Shown one piece after another: positions 8,946 to 18,018 of a stretch of DNA of 64,000 nt. The DNA comes from Corallococcus sp. NCRR. GTDB lineage: Bacteria > Myxococcota > Myxococcia > Myxococcales > Myxococcaceae. The stretch covers positions 4,774,001-4,838,000 of the forward strand of contig NZ_CP114039.1 in assembly GCF_026965535.1 (NCBI RefSeq), in the 5' to 3' direction. Numbering within the stretch: position 1 is the first letter of the stretch; every line of letters starts with the position of its first letter. The translations under genes and the position numbers were made by a program. The notes beneath the pieces were generated by a model. That model saw nothing but the letters and a program-made list of their open reading frames with translations. It made no database searches and was not told the DNA's origin.

Positions 8946-9656
8946 GTGAGGTTCTTTGAAGTGAATGCTGCGAAAGGGGCGCGCTTCACCGGATTCATCG
9001 ATGGCACGCACCGATGGGGATTGCCGGGAGGGTTGTGTCCTGTGTGTGGGTCCAGCCCTGGTGGACTGGGAGAGGCGTATCCCTCCGTGGATCTCTCTGG
9101 CTGGGCCCACCGTGAGGAGCTTGCGGAAGCAAGGCAGGTTCCGCTCGAAGAGTACGAGCGACTGCGTGATCTCGTCAGGCTTCAGGTGCCCTTTGAGGCG
9201 CCACTGCTGCCAGGGGCCGAGTTCGGGCCGCTCATCGGCAAGGCCTCCGGCAAGTGGAGTGCACTCGATCTGTATGACCCTTGGACCCTGGTGATGCGGA
9301 GCGAGATCGTGGACCTGCTGCGTGAAGCAGGTATCGCCCTTCGTGCGAGCAAGATGGACCTGCGCTTTCGGAGCAAGGTCGAGGTGGAGCTGCGGGAGGT
9401 CGAGATCCATTGCCGAGGCCGACTGCACGACAGCTGCTTCCCGGGCGGACGGGAACGCCCCTGCGAACGGTGCGGGCGGCAAGGAGGCAGCTATCCAGAC
9501 GCGCCCATCCTTGATGGGAGCACCCTGACCGGCGACCTGGACCTGTTCCGGCTGACCGACTACACGACCATCATCATCGCCACGGAGCGCTTCGTGGACG
9601 CCGTGAACCGCTTCGGATTCGAAGGCGTCGTGTTCAAGGAGATCCCCGTCCTCTGA
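8946..9656 (+). CDS. SitI6-type double-CXXCG immunity protein
   Basis: 236 residues from GTG 8946, with GGAGGAG 3-9 bases upstream. Two CXXCG knuckles are visible: CPVCG at about residue 34 and CERCG near 176, the hallmark of the Myxococcus double-CXXCG paralogous family (TIGR02264 as I recall) that includes SitI immunity proteins. No signal peptide or membrane helix, so it should act in the cytoplasm, where it would neutralise the toxin domain of the preceding lipoprotein. The C-terminus (TDYTTIIIATERFVDAVNRF) is typical of the family. It meets the glucosidase gene tail to tail with one base between stops. Confidence 0.78.
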   Translation: MRFFEVNAAKGARFTGFIDGTHRWGLPGGLCPVCGSSPGGLGEAYPSVDLSGWAHREELAEARQVPLEEYERLRDLVRLQVPFEAPLLPGAEFGPLIGKASGKWSALDLYDPWTLVMRSEIVDLLREAGIALRASKMDLRFRSKVEVELREVEIHCRGRLHDSCFPGGRERPCERCGRQGGSYPDAPILDGSTLTGDLDLFRLTDYTTIIIATERFVDAVNRFGFEGVVFKEIPVL

Positions 9657-9657
9657 C

Positions 9658-12048
9658 CTACGGCGCCACGTCCAGCCGCGTCCAATCCGCGGCGACCTGG
9701 AGCTCCAGCACCCCGTCCTCGAAACGGTGTGCTCGCGCTCCCGTCACCCGCCGTGCCGACGTCAGCCCATACACCCGCACCGTCTCCTCCGTGCGCGCCC
9801 GTGCGAGCGTGCCCGTCTCACTCCGCTCCAATCGCAGCACTCCGTCTGTCACTCCGCCGCGCAGCTCCGTGAGCCGTGACTCGCCGTAGCCGTCTCCCGC
9901 GTCCTCGTAGAGCCGGCCGTGGATCTCCGGCGCCGCGTGCACGTGCCACTCCAGGTGCTTCCAGTTCGCGTCCGTGGTGTGCAGCGCCGGCCGTGTCAGC
10001 GCCACAGCGCCTCCCGCGCGCAGCCACACCGGCACCGTGTCCAAAGGCCCGTCCGCGATGACGTGCCGGCCTCCCTCGCGGACTTCTCCCGGCCGCTCCA
10101 GCCCCGGCCACTCCAACCACGCACCCGCCGGCAGGTACGCCAGCCGCTTCGTCTGCCCCGGCCGCACCACCGGCGCCACCAGCAAATCCCTCCCGAACAG
10201 GAACTGATCAAACGCGCCCGCCGCGTCTGCGTCTCCGGGCGCCTCCATCAACAGCGGCCTCATCGGCGCGAGCCCCGTCTCCGACGCCTCGTGCATCAGC
10301 GTGTACAGCGTGGGCAGCAGCCGGTACCGCCGCTCCAGCGCCGCTCGCGCCAGCGTCAAGTAGGGCTCTCCGAAGCGCCACGGCTCCTGCGGCGACGTTC
10401 CCTTGCCCGCGTGGTTGCGCATCAACGGGTAGAACGTGCCCGTCTGCATCCAGCGCACCAGCAGCTCGCCGTTCGCCCGGCCGATGAAGCCCGGGATGTC
10501 CACCCCCGTGAGCGCCACCGCCGCCAGGCCCAACCCCATCAACATGGGCAGCGACGTCTCCAGCTGCGTCCAGTGGCTGGAGTTGTCCCCCGTCCACACC
10601 GCCGAGTACCGCTGGATGCCCGCGAACCCCGCCCGCGTCAGCAGGAACGGCCGGGCCTCCGGACGCAGCTCGCGCAGACCTTCGAACGCGCCCTTCGCCA
10701 TGCCCAGCGCGTAGACGTTGTGCACCTCCAGGTGCCGCTTCTCCCCGTGCCGCGCGTCGTACGGCAGCGTCTTGCCCTCCACCGTGCCGGTGCCTTCCGC
10801 GCGCTCGCTCGTCAGCGTGAGGATGCCCACATCCGGCTGCACCCCGAAGCACGACGGCTCGTTCATGTCATTCCAGAACCCCGCCATGCCCAGCGCCACG
10901 AAGTCGCGGTGCAGGCCTCCCCACCAGCGCTGCACCTCCGGCCGCGTCAGGTCCGGGAACACCGCGGGCTTGGGCCACACCTCGCCCACCAGCACGCCGC
11001 CCCGGTCGTAGCGGACCAGGTAGTCGCGCGCTTTCGCGTCCTCGTACACGTTCCAGCCCGGCTCCAGCTTCAACGCCGGGTCGATGATGGGCACCAGCCT
11101 CACGCCCTGCGCCGCCGCCTCGCGCACCAGGCCCGCCGGGTCCGGGTAGCGTGCGCTGTCCCAGGTCCAGACCTTGTACCCATCCATGTAATCGATATCG
11201 AGATACACGCAGTCCAGCGGCAGGCCGCGCTGACGGTAGCCCTGGATGACGCCCCGGATGTCCTGCGCGTTCTCGTAGCCCCAGCGGCTCTGCTGCGCGC
11301 CCAGGCTCCACAGCGGGGGCAGGGGAGGCCGCCCCGTCAGCGCCGCGTACCTGCGCACCACGTCCGCGGGCAGGGGCCCCGCGAAGAGGTAGCAGTCCAG
11401 CTCCGGCCCCCACGACTCCCACGCCATCCGCGACGCGTCCGCGAGCGCCACGTCCACCTCCGAGCGCCAGGACTCGTCCAGGAAGAACCCCCACGCCACG
11501 CCGTCGCGCAGGCCCATGAAGAACGGGATGGACTGGTAGAGCGGATCCGTGTCCGGGTGGTGCGGCACCACGTCCGTGTTCCAGAACGTGAAGTGCATGC
11601 CGCGCTTGTCCAGCGGCCCCACCTTCTCTCCGAACCCCAGGTAGCGCTCGCCCTCTGGCGCCCGCAGCTTCAGCCGCGCGCGGTGCCGGCTCATCGGATA
11701 CGCGGCCTGCACCTCGCCGGACACGTCCACGCAGCGCGCCAGCTCGCGCCCATGCGCGTCCCGGAAGCGCCACGTCCCCGACTCCGTGTCCACGTCCAGG
11801 GACACACCCTCCGCCGTCACCCGCGCGCGCTCGCCGTCGCGCTCGACCTTCAAGGGGTGGACCCCTTCGGCGATGACGGACCAGGACCGCTTGCCGGGCA
11901 GCTCGGGATGGAGGAAGCCGATCTCCGACGACACCGGCGCGTGTCTCAGCCGCAGCACTCCGGGCAGCGGACACGACACCTCCAGGACGGCATGCCGGCC
12001 GGACAGGCGCAGCCGGTGGGATTCGACGTGGGCGTCAGCGACGTGCAT
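9658..12048 (-). CDS. Glycoside hydrolase family 31 alpha-glucosidase
   Basis: About 796 residues from ATG 12048; a TTG three codons upstream is also possible. An N-terminal beta-sandwich precedes the barrel. Family 31 marks: LGAQQSRWGYEN and LDIDYMDGYKVWTWD before the active site, GFWNDMNEPS with nucleophile Asp near 394, and TGDNSSHW with the acid/base Asp near 488; RNHAGKGTSPQEPW follows. A C-terminal beta domain ends the protein. It should release alpha-linked glucose (or a related sugar) from oligosaccharide ends. No signal peptide is visible, so it is probably cytoplasmic. Substrate preference cannot be read from sequence alone. Confidence 0.92.
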   Translation of the reverse strand: MHVADAHVESHRLRLSGRHAVLEVSCPLPGVLRLRHAPVSSEIGFLHPELPGKRSWSVIAEGVHPLKVERDGERARVTAEGVSLDVDTESGTWRFRDAHGRELARCVDVSGEVQAAYPMSRHRARLKLRAPEGERYLGFGEKVGPLDKRGMHFTFWNTDVVPHHPDTDPLYQSIPFFMGLRDGVAWGFFLDESWRSEVDVALADASRMAWESWGPELDCYLFAGPLPADVVRRYAALTGRPPLPPLWSLGAQQSRWGYENAQDIRGVIQGYRQRGLPLDCVYLDIDYMDGYKVWTWDSARYPDPAGLVREAAAQGVRLVPIIDPALKLEPGWNVYEDAKARDYLVRYDRGGVLVGEVWPKPAVFPDLTRPEVQRWWGGLHRDFVALGMAGFWNDMNEPSCFGVQPDVGILTLTSERAEGTGTVEGKTLPYDARHGEKRHLEVHNVYALGMAKGAFEGLRELRPEARPFLLTRAGFAGIQRYSAVWTGDNSSHWTQLETSLPMLMGLGLAAVALTGVDIPGFIGRANGELLVRWMQTGTFYPLMRNHAGKGTSPQEPWRFGEPYLTLARAALERRYRLLPTLYTLMHEASETGLAPMRPLLMEAPGDADAAGAFDQFLFGRDLLVAPVVRPGQTKRLAYLPAGAWLEWPGLERPGEVREGGRHVIADGPLDTVPVWLRAGGAVALTRPALHTTDANWKHLEWHVHAAPEIHGRLYEDAGDGYGESRLTELRGGVTDGVLRLERSETGTLARARTEETVRVYGLTSARRVTGARAHRFEDGVLELQVAADWTRLDVAP

Positions 12049-12122
12049 TCTTCGCAATCTAGGGAGGCCGCGCGGCCCGCACCCGCCTTTCCTTCCGGGC
12101 CCGTGCGATGCTGTCCACTGTC

Positions 12123-12314
12123 ATGACGCCGCCCCCTGATCCGCTGCCATTCCCGGACAGCCTCTGCCACCGCTGCGCCGCGCCGCCCCGCTACGTCCAG
12201 ACGCGGACCTCCACCTTCATCATGTGTCCGCTCCTGCCCCAGAAGTACGCGCCCCAGCCCGTGCGCGCGTGCTCACTGTTCCGTCCCCGCGAGCCCGGCG
12301 CCACACCTGGGTAG
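12123..12314 (+). CDS. Small Cys-containing protein, hypothetical
   Basis: 63 residues if read from ATG 12123 (68 if from ATG 12108). The sequence contains CHRC, then single Cys residues in MCPLLPQKY and ACSLF, a pattern that could bind one zinc ion. Codon use looks coding, and the gene sits divergently from the glucosidase with only about 60-75 bases between starts. No clear ribosome site decides the start. I do not know its function. A weak stem-loop (AGCCC/GGGCT, 12313-12326) overlaps its stop codon. Confidence 0.5.
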   Translation: MTPPPDPLPFPDSLCHRCAAPPRYVQTRTSTFIMCPLLPQKYAPQPVRACSLFRPREPGATPG

Positions 12315-12407
12315 CCCCCTCGGGCTCCGAAGCCGAGCAGGCAGCGGGGCGGCACAGGCCAGTCCCCGGAAGGCATCCGTACCTTTGTCACAAGCAAAGG
12401 AGCCTTC

Positions 12408-12911
12408 ATGGCCAGCCGTCGGAAGACCCACGCCGCTCCGCGTCGCAAGCACTCGGCCGCCACGCCCGCGAAGCGCGCCGCGCGCAAGAACCCCGCGTCC
12501 GCCAGCGCCAGCGGCCGCTATACGAACCCCGCGCTGCGCGAGCGCCTCAAGAAGCGCATCATGAAGAGCGACAAGGGCGGCCGCGCGGGCCAATGGAGCG
12601 CGCGTAAGGCCCAGCTCCTCGCCGCTGAATACAAGAAGGCCGGCGGCGGCTACCGGGGCTCCCGTGGCACCGCGCAGCGCCACCTGTCCTCCTGGACGAA
12701 GGAGAAGTGGGGCACCCAGGACGGCGGCACCCGCGCCCGCCATGGCCGCACCACCGCGCGCTACCTGCCCAAGGAGGCGTGGGCCCACCTGAGCCCCGCG
12801 CAGAAAAAGGCCACCGAGCGGCGCAAGCGCGCCGGCTCCCGGGCGGGCCGCCAGTACGTCGCCAACACGCCCGCCGCACGCCGGGCGAGGAAGCAGGCCT
12901 CGAAGCGCTAG
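12408..12911 (+). CDS. Basic DUF5872-like protein
   Basis: 167 residues, extremely rich in Lys, Arg and Ala. An N-terminal histone-H1-like tail (KTHAAPRRKHSAATPAKRAA) is followed by YTNPALRERLKKRIMKSD, KGGRAGQWSARKAQLLAAEY, HLSSWTKEKWGTQDGG, RYLPKEAWAHLSPAQKKAT and NTPAARRARKQASKR, which I recognise as the DUF5872 pattern found in many bacteria and some viruses. Function is unknown; the composition suggests nucleic-acid binding. AAGGAG lies 5 bases before the ATG. It appears monocistronic. Confidence 0.78.
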   Translation: MASRRKTHAAPRRKHSAATPAKRAARKNPASASASGRYTNPALRERLKKRIMKSDKGGRAGQWSARKAQLLAAEYKKAGGGYRGSRGTAQRHLSSWTKEKWGTQDGGTRARHGRTTARYLPKEAWAHLSPAQKKATERRKRAGSRAGRQYVANTPAARRARKQASKR

Positions 12912-13043
12912 CCCGCGCCCACCCGTCCTTCCATTTCGAAGGCGTGCGACAGCTCCCGCCAGGACGGCTCGCGCTCGTGGCATAGAGTGCGGACCTCCTG
13001 GAGGTGGGGACCGCTCACGCCCGAAGGAGACTGGGAGGACGTC

Positions 13044-14687
13044 ATGGACTGCGACTGGCTCATCATCGGCTCGGGGTTTGGCGGCAGCGTCAGCGCGTTG
13101 CGGCTCGTCGAGAAGGGCTATCGCGTGGTGATGCTGGAGAAGGGCCGGCGCCTCCGGGGCCAGGACTTCCCCAAGTCCAACTGGAACCTGAAGCGCTGGC
13201 TGTGGATGCCCCAGCTCGGGTGGCGCGGCCTCTTCAAGATGACCTTCTTCCGCCACGTCACCGTGCTGTCCGGCGTCGGCGTGGGCGGCGGCTCGCTCGT
13301 CTACGCCAACACGCTGCCCATCCCACGGGACGACTTCTTCGACGCTGCCTCCTGGGGCCACCTGGCGCCGTGGAAGCAGGAGCTCGCTCCGCACTACGCG
13401 ACCGCGCGCCGCATGCTGGGCGCCACCGTCAACCCGCTCAACACCTTCCCGGACCAGGTGCTCAAGGAAGTGGGCCAGGACCTGGGCCGCACCGACTTCC
13501 AGCCCACCACCGTGGCCGTCTACTTCGGTGAGCCCGGCGTCACCGTGAAGGACCCCTACTTCGGCGGCGAGGGCCCGGACCGCACCGGCTGCAACGCGTG
13601 CGGCGGCTGCATGCTGGGCTGCCGCAACAACGCCAAGAACACGCTCGACAAGAACTACCTCTACTTCGCGGAGAAGAAGGGCCTCACCCTCCACGCGGAC
13701 ACGGAGGTGACGTGGGTGCGCCCCCTGCCCGGCGGTGACGGCTACGAGGTGACGGCGAAGGAGGGCACCGGCTTCTTCAGGAGGACGCGCCGCTTCACCG
13801 CGAAGCACGTCATCTTCGCGGGCGGCGTGCTGGGCACCCTGGACCTGCTGCTCAAGCTCAAGGCCTCACCGGACGGGCTGCCCCACCTCTCCGAGCGCGT
13901 GGGCGACGGCGTGCGCACCAACTCCGAGGCGCTCATCGGCATCATCAGCGGCAAGAAGCAGAAGGACCGCGACCTGTCCCGGGGCATCGCCATCGGGTCC
14001 ATCCTCCACACCGACGAGCACTCGCACCTGGAGCCCGTGCGCTACCCGGAGGGCTCCGGCTTCTTCCGCCTGCTCATGGCCCCCCACGTCCCCGGAGCCA
14101 CCGCGTGGTCGCGAGTGGCCCGGCTGGTGGGGCTGCTCGCGCGCCGCCCCGTGCGCTTCCTCCAGGCCTTCTTCGTCCCGGACTTCGCGCGCCGCACGAT
14201 GATCCTCCTGTACATGCGCACCATGGAGGGCCACCTGCGCATGCGCCGCGGCCGCGCGCTCACCACCGGCTTCCAGAAGGGCCTCACCACCGGCCTGCAG
14301 GAAGGCCCCGCGCCCACCGCGAACATGCCGGAGGCCTTCGACCTGGCGAAGCGCGTGTCCGACAAGCTGGATGGCTACCCCATGACCATGGTCAGCGAAA
14401 CGCTCATGGGCATCCCGACCACCGCGCACATCCTGGGCGGCGCGTGCATGGGGGACTCGCCAGCGACCGGCGCCATCGACGCGCGCCACCGCTTGTATGG
14501 CTATGAAGGCTTGTATGTGGTGGATGGCGCGGCCATCTCCGCCAACCCGGGCGTCAATCCCTCGCTCACCATCACCGCGCTCGCCGAGCGCGCCATGACC
14601 TTCATCCCCGCTGCCCGGGAGCTGCCCCGGGGCGACACGGACGCCACGCTCGAAGCGCCCTCGCGCCCCCAGGCCGCTGTTTCCTGA
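13044..14687 (+). CDS. GMC-family flavin oxidoreductase (cholesterol-oxidase-like)
   Basis: 547 residues. The start MDCDWLIIGSGFGGSVSALR places the FAD-binding Rossmann GxGxxG at the N-terminus and has GGGAGG six bases upstream. GVGVGGGSLVYANTL is the second flavin contact typical of this branch. TGCNACGGCMLGCRNNAKNT carries four Cys spaced C-x2-C-x2-C-x3-C, as in ferredoxins. The C-terminus shows the GMC pattern: HILGGACMGDS, then GYEGLYVVDGAAIS and NPGVNPSLTITALAER. It should oxidise an alcohol, perhaps a sterol or other lipid, with FAD. No signal peptide. A hairpin begins at the stop codon. Confidence 0.88.
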   Translation: MDCDWLIIGSGFGGSVSALRLVEKGYRVVMLEKGRRLRGQDFPKSNWNLKRWLWMPQLGWRGLFKMTFFRHVTVLSGVGVGGGSLVYANTLPIPRDDFFDAASWGHLAPWKQELAPHYATARRMLGATVNPLNTFPDQVLKEVGQDLGRTDFQPTTVAVYFGEPGVTVKDPYFGGEGPDRTGCNACGGCMLGCRNNAKNTLDKNYLYFAEKKGLTLHADTEVTWVRPLPGGDGYEVTAKEGTGFFRRTRRFTAKHVIFAGGVLGTLDLLLKLKASPDGLPHLSERVGDGVRTNSEALIGIISGKKQKDRDLSRGIAIGSILHTDEHSHLEPVRYPEGSGFFRLLMAPHVPGATAWSRVARLVGLLARRPVRFLQAFFVPDFARRTMILLYMRTMEGHLRMRRGRALTTGFQKGLTTGLQEGPAPTANMPEAFDLAKRVSDKLDGYPMTMVSETLMGIPTTAHILGGACMGDSPATGAIDARHRLYGYEGLYVVDGAAISANPGVNPSLTITALAERAMTFIPAARELPRGDTDATLEAPSRPQAAVS

Positions 14688-14706
14688 CACGCCCCCGCGG
14701 GCGTGT
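14687..14706 (+). terminator. Hairpin at the end of the GMC oxidoreductase gene
   Basis: Perfect 8-bp stem (ACACGCCC / GGGCGTGT) with loop CCGC, starting on the last base of the stop codon. There is no T-run, so either a factor-assisted terminator or a 3'-end protector. Confidence 0.5.
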
Positions 14707-15025
14707 ACGTGGATGCCCCTGGTGCCCCCTTGGGACCTGGGGACGGGCGCCATTGATCAGACGTGAGCGCCGGGCTCGTACTCCGGTCCTGACTTGCGCG
14801 AGTCCGGTGGACGCGGGGATGGCCTGCTTGTCATTGTTGGCTGCGAATGCACGGGATGCCGCCACCCTGGCGCCGTCCCACACCGTCGACGTGGGTGGGA
14901 GTCGACAGTGTTCAGGCAAGGGCACTCCGGGTGCCCCCAGGCAGCATGGTTGACCCGAAGATTTCCGTGTAGTTCTGATTTTGCAGGATTATCTGCTTTC
15001 GCCGCCGGTCCGGCCGGGTGAAGAG
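14707..15025. other. Intergenic region upstream of the histidine kinase
   Basis: About 320 bases without a convincing gene. It holds a 6-bp inverted repeat GGGCAC/GTGCCC (14920-14936), two GTCGAC hexamers about 15 bases apart, and a locally A+T-rich stretch (14956-14990) unlike the surroundings. TTGACC at 14950-14955 followed 17 bases later by TTCTGA could be a weak housekeeping promoter for the kinase. Confidence 0.4.
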
Positions 15026-16489
15026 ATGACTCCGTTCATGTCAGCCTTTTCCATTCATGCTCCGGTGAATGTCCTGTCTGGCCTGGAGGGCCGGGCGGCG
15101 GCGCTGTTGGCGTTGCAGTTGCGTGAGTCGCGCAAGCGGGTGGATGGCCTGTTCACCTGGCTGGTGTTGGGGCAGTGGGCGGCGGCGGTGCTGGTGGCGG
15201 TGTTCGTGTCTCCCTATGGGTGGGAGGGCAAGGTGCGCGCGCTGCACCTGCACGTGCAGACGGCGGTGCTGCTGGGCGCGGCGCTGAGCGTGTTCCCGGT
15301 GATGCTCACGCGGCTGCACGCGGGGGAGGCGGCGACGCGGCACGTGGTGGCGGTGAGCCAGATGCTCTGGTCCGCGCTGCTCATCCACCTGACGGGGGGG
15401 CGCATCGAGACGCACTTCCACATCTTCGGCTCGCTGGCGGTGCTGTCGTTCTACCGCGACCCGAAGGTGCTCTTCACCGCCAGCCTGGCCATCGTCGCGG
15501 ACCACTGCATGCGGGGCGCGCTGTGGCCGGAGTCCGTCTATGGCCAGCTGCACCCGGAGTGGTGGCGCTTCCTGGAGCATGCCTTCTGGGTGGCCGCCAT
15601 CGACGTGGTGCTGGTCGTCGCCTGCCGGGACGCGCTGCGCGAGCTGCGGGAGCGGGCCGGGCGCCAGGCCCTGGCGGAGGCCTCCATCGAGGAGGAGCTG
15701 GCGCTGCGAGCGGGGCAGCTGGACGCCGCCGTGCGCGAGGTGCACGCCGTGCGCGGCCACGTGGAGCAGATGGAGCGGCTGGCGTCGCTGGGGCAGCTCA
15801 CCGCCAGCGTCAGCCACGAGCTGCGCAACCCGCTGGCGGCCGCGCGCACCGCGCATGCGTTCGTCCTGCGCCGGCTGCGCAAGGTGGAGACCCTCCCCTC
15901 GGATCCACGCATCGCGCGCTTCCTGGACATCATCGACCGGGAGCTGCAGGCGTGCTCGGTCATCATCTCCGACCTGCTGGACTACGCGAAGGGCCGGCCC
16001 CCGCGCCGCACGCCCTGTCCGCTCAAGCCGCTGGTGGAGGAAGCCATCAGCGTGGTGCCGTGCCGCGACGGCGTGCGCGTGGACAACCAGGTGCCGGACG
16101 GGCTGCCGGTGCCGCACCTGGACCGCGAGCAGTTCCGCCAGGTGCTGGTCAACCTCATCCAGAACGCGGTGGAGTCCATTCCGTCGGAGCGCTCCGGGAC
16201 GGTCTGCGTGCACGCCGACGCGTTGGGGGATGGCGGCTGGAGCCTGCGCGTGACGGACGACGGGCCGGGCATCCCCGCGCCGCTCCTGGAGCGCATCTTC
16301 GAGCCCATGTTCACCACCAAGCTGCGCGGCACGGGGCTGGGGCTCGCCATCGTGAAGCGGCTGGTGCAGGGACATGGCGCGCGCATCCAGGCGGAGAGCG
16401 ACTTCGGCCACGGCTCGCGCTTCACCGTCCTCTTTCCCGAGCGTCTCTTCGCTGAGGCATGCGCGCCGGCCGCCGCGGCGCATCCCTGA
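15026..16489 (+). CDS. Membrane sensor histidine kinase
   Basis: About 487 residues from ATG 15026 (GAAGAG just before it; another ATG at 15038 is possible). The N-terminal ~200 residues contain five or six hydrophobic helices, with GGRIETHFHIFGSLAVLSF, a His-rich membrane motif seen in several proteobacterial sensor proteins. A coiled coil (about 205-255) leads to the dimerisation domain SVSHELRNPL with phospho-acceptor His264. The ATPase domain has the N box NLIQNAVESI, G1 DDGPGIP, the F box and GTGLGLAIV. It would sense a membrane or cytoplasmic signal and phosphorylate an unlinked regulator; no response regulator gene adjoins it. Confidence 0.9.
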   Translation: MTPFMSAFSIHAPVNVLSGLEGRAAALLALQLRESRKRVDGLFTWLVLGQWAAAVLVAVFVSPYGWEGKVRALHLHVQTAVLLGAALSVFPVMLTRLHAGEAATRHVVAVSQMLWSALLIHLTGGRIETHFHIFGSLAVLSFYRDPKVLFTASLAIVADHCMRGALWPESVYGQLHPEWWRFLEHAFWVAAIDVVLVVACRDALRELRERAGRQALAEASIEEELALRAGQLDAAVREVHAVRGHVEQMERLASLGQLTASVSHELRNPLAAARTAHAFVLRRLRKVETLPSDPRIARFLDIIDRELQACSVIISDLLDYAKGRPPRRTPCPLKPLVEEAISVVPCRDGVRVDNQVPDGLPVPHLDREQFRQVLVNLIQNAVESIPSERSGTVCVHADALGDGGWSLRVTDDGPGIPAPLLERIFEPMFTTKLRGTGLGLAIVKRLVQGHGARIQAESDFGHGSRFTVLFPERLFAEACAPAAAAHP

Positions 16490-16554
16490 AGAGAGCAGCG
16501 GCACGTTGGCGACTCGTACGTGGGGCGTGGGCTCACGCGATAACGGAGGCAGGC

Positions 16555-17226
16555 ATGCAGGCACAGGCGAAGCCGTACCCGGAGGCGGGTGCGGTGGAGG
16601 CGGACTGGGCGGTGCGGCGCATGGCGGCGACGGAGCTGGACACCGCCCGGGGGATGTTCTTCCTGGGGGTGCTGGAGACGGTGCGCACCGGCGCGGGCGA
16701 GGACGCGGTGGCCGCCTGCCGCGCCGTCACCGACGAGCGCCGCTTCGTGGGCTTCTTCAACTACCCGGTGGCCAGCTTCCTCAAGCTGGCGCAGGTGGCG
16801 GCGAGGCAGTTGTCACCCCGGTGGGGCGGGTTCGACGAAGCGCTGCGGCAGATGGGGATGCAGGCCACGCGCAGCTTCCTGGAGTCCGCGGTGGGGCGCA
16901 CGTTCCTGCTCCTCGCCGCGGGGGACCCGCGCAAGCTCGTGACGAACCTGCCGTCCGGCTACCAGATGGCGGTGAGCTACGGGGAGCGCACCGTCGACTG
17001 GAGGGGAGAGGGGGACGCGCTGTTCACCATGCGGCGCGACTTCATGCCGCCGGCCTATCACGAGGGCGTCTTGCGCGAGGTGCTCACCATGGTGGGGGCC
17101 CGCAACGCCCGGGTCCAGGGGCGCAAGCTGGGCCTGCTGGACACCGAGTACCACATCACCTGGGACGTGCCCGTCGTGCTGCCCGCGGACCCCCCCAGGC
17201 CGTCGCGCTGGCGGATGTTCCAGTAG
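16555..17226 (+). CDS. TIGR02265/DUF2378 family protein
   Basis: 223 residues from ATG 16555, with GGAGG 5 bases before it. Features of the Myxococcus-specific paralogous family TIGR02265 are visible: ARGMFFLGVLETVR, FFNYPVASFLKLA, FLESAVGRTFLLLAAGDPRK and a C-terminal DTEYHITW. No signal peptide or membrane segment, and no known catalytic motif. The family is found almost only in myxobacteria, often next to signalling genes, as here (66 bases after a histidine kinase). Its biochemical role is unknown. Confidence 0.85.
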   Translation: MQAQAKPYPEAGAVEADWAVRRMAATELDTARGMFFLGVLETVRTGAGEDAVAACRAVTDERRFVGFFNYPVASFLKLAQVAARQLSPRWGGFDEALRQMGMQATRSFLESAVGRTFLLLAAGDPRKLVTNLPSGYQMAVSYGERTVDWRGEGDALFTMRRDFMPPAYHEGVLREVLTMVGARNARVQGRKLGLLDTEYHITWDVPVVLPADPPRPSRWRMFQ

Positions 17227-17234
17227 GGCACTTG

Positions 17235-17262
17235 GGGGACCGGGAGTTGGGGCCCGGTCCCC
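17235..17262. terminator. Bidirectional terminator-like hairpin between convergent genes
   Basis: Perfect 10-bp stem (GGGGACCGGG / CCCGGTCCCC) with an 8-base loop, placed between the stop of the DUF2378 gene and the stop of the minus-strand gene that ends at 17282. No T-run on either side. Confidence 0.6.
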
Positions 17263-17281
17263 ATGCGCCGCGCGCTTCCCG

Positions 17282-17854
17282 TCAGAAGGCGACACCCGTC
17301 TGGATGAGCGGCGTGAAGCTGACGCCGCCGTCTCCCGGCACGCCGGTGACGAAGAAGGGCAGATCCAACTCCACGAACCACTTCAGGCCTTCGTGGATGG
17401 CGAAGCCCTTGTTGATGATGGGGACGAGGCCCAGGTTGAACGGGACTCCGGGCCCGACCTGCACGGCGGTGCGCAGGCCCCCGGCGAAGGGGCCAAAGTC
17501 ATACACGACGCCGGGGTCCACGACGATGCTGGTGCTGGCCTTCGCCGGCGTGCCGTCGTTCTCGAAGTCCCAGCGTGAGAAGGCGATGAACTCGAAGTCG
17601 ATGGCCCACTTCTCGTTGAGCTTCACCGTCACTCCCGGCGCGATGCCCACCGTGAGGAAGTCCGCGAAGATGCCCGTGGTGCCCTCGTCGGTGAAGCTCA
17701 CCAGCGGCACCGCGACGCCCCAGTGCCCGCCCACCCGGGGCCACGCGCCGGCCTTGCCTTCCTCCGCGTCCGCCCACTGGGGCATGGCGCCCGTCAGCAA
17801 TACAGCCATCCCCGCCAGCCCGACCGTCCCCCTCCAACCCTCGCGGCACCCCAT
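17282..17854 (-). CDS. Exported, probably outer-membrane barrel-like protein
   Basis: 190 residues from ATG 17854, with GGGAGA 7-8 bases upstream. A signal peptide (TVGLAGMAVLLTGAMPQWADA) is followed by alternating hydrophobic/polar stretches such as WGVAVPLVSFTDEGT, DFEFIAFSRWDF, STSIVVDPGVVYDF and KWFVELDLPFFV, ending in an aromatic Phe (TGVAF), the usual signature of small outer-membrane beta-barrels. I cannot name the family. It lies alone, head to head with the dGTPase gene. Confidence 0.65.
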   Translation of the reverse strand: MGCREGWRGTVGLAGMAVLLTGAMPQWADAEEGKAGAWPRVGGHWGVAVPLVSFTDEGTTGIFADFLTVGIAPGVTVKLNEKWAIDFEFIAFSRWDFENDGTPAKASTSIVVDPGVVYDFGPFAGGLRTAVQVGPGVPFNLGLVPIINKGFAIHEGLKWFVELDLPFFVTGVPGDGGVSFTPLIQTGVAF

Positions 17855-18018
17855 GGCGCTATCTCCCCTCTCCGTCGTGAGAGAAGAGAGTGGGAAGCAG
17901 GGCGGTCCGCGCCAACCCTGGTGGGACCCGGGGGCGGGTGCGCGTGTGTTTCCGGATGACGCGGGGCTTGCGCCCCCGGTGCGGCGGCGCTCTCTTCGCA
18001 CCGGGAGGTCTTCACCGC

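Noticed and set aside
14753-14953. 66-codon frame in the gap before the histidine kinase
   Set aside because: No ribosome site, no family likeness, and non-coding-like composition.
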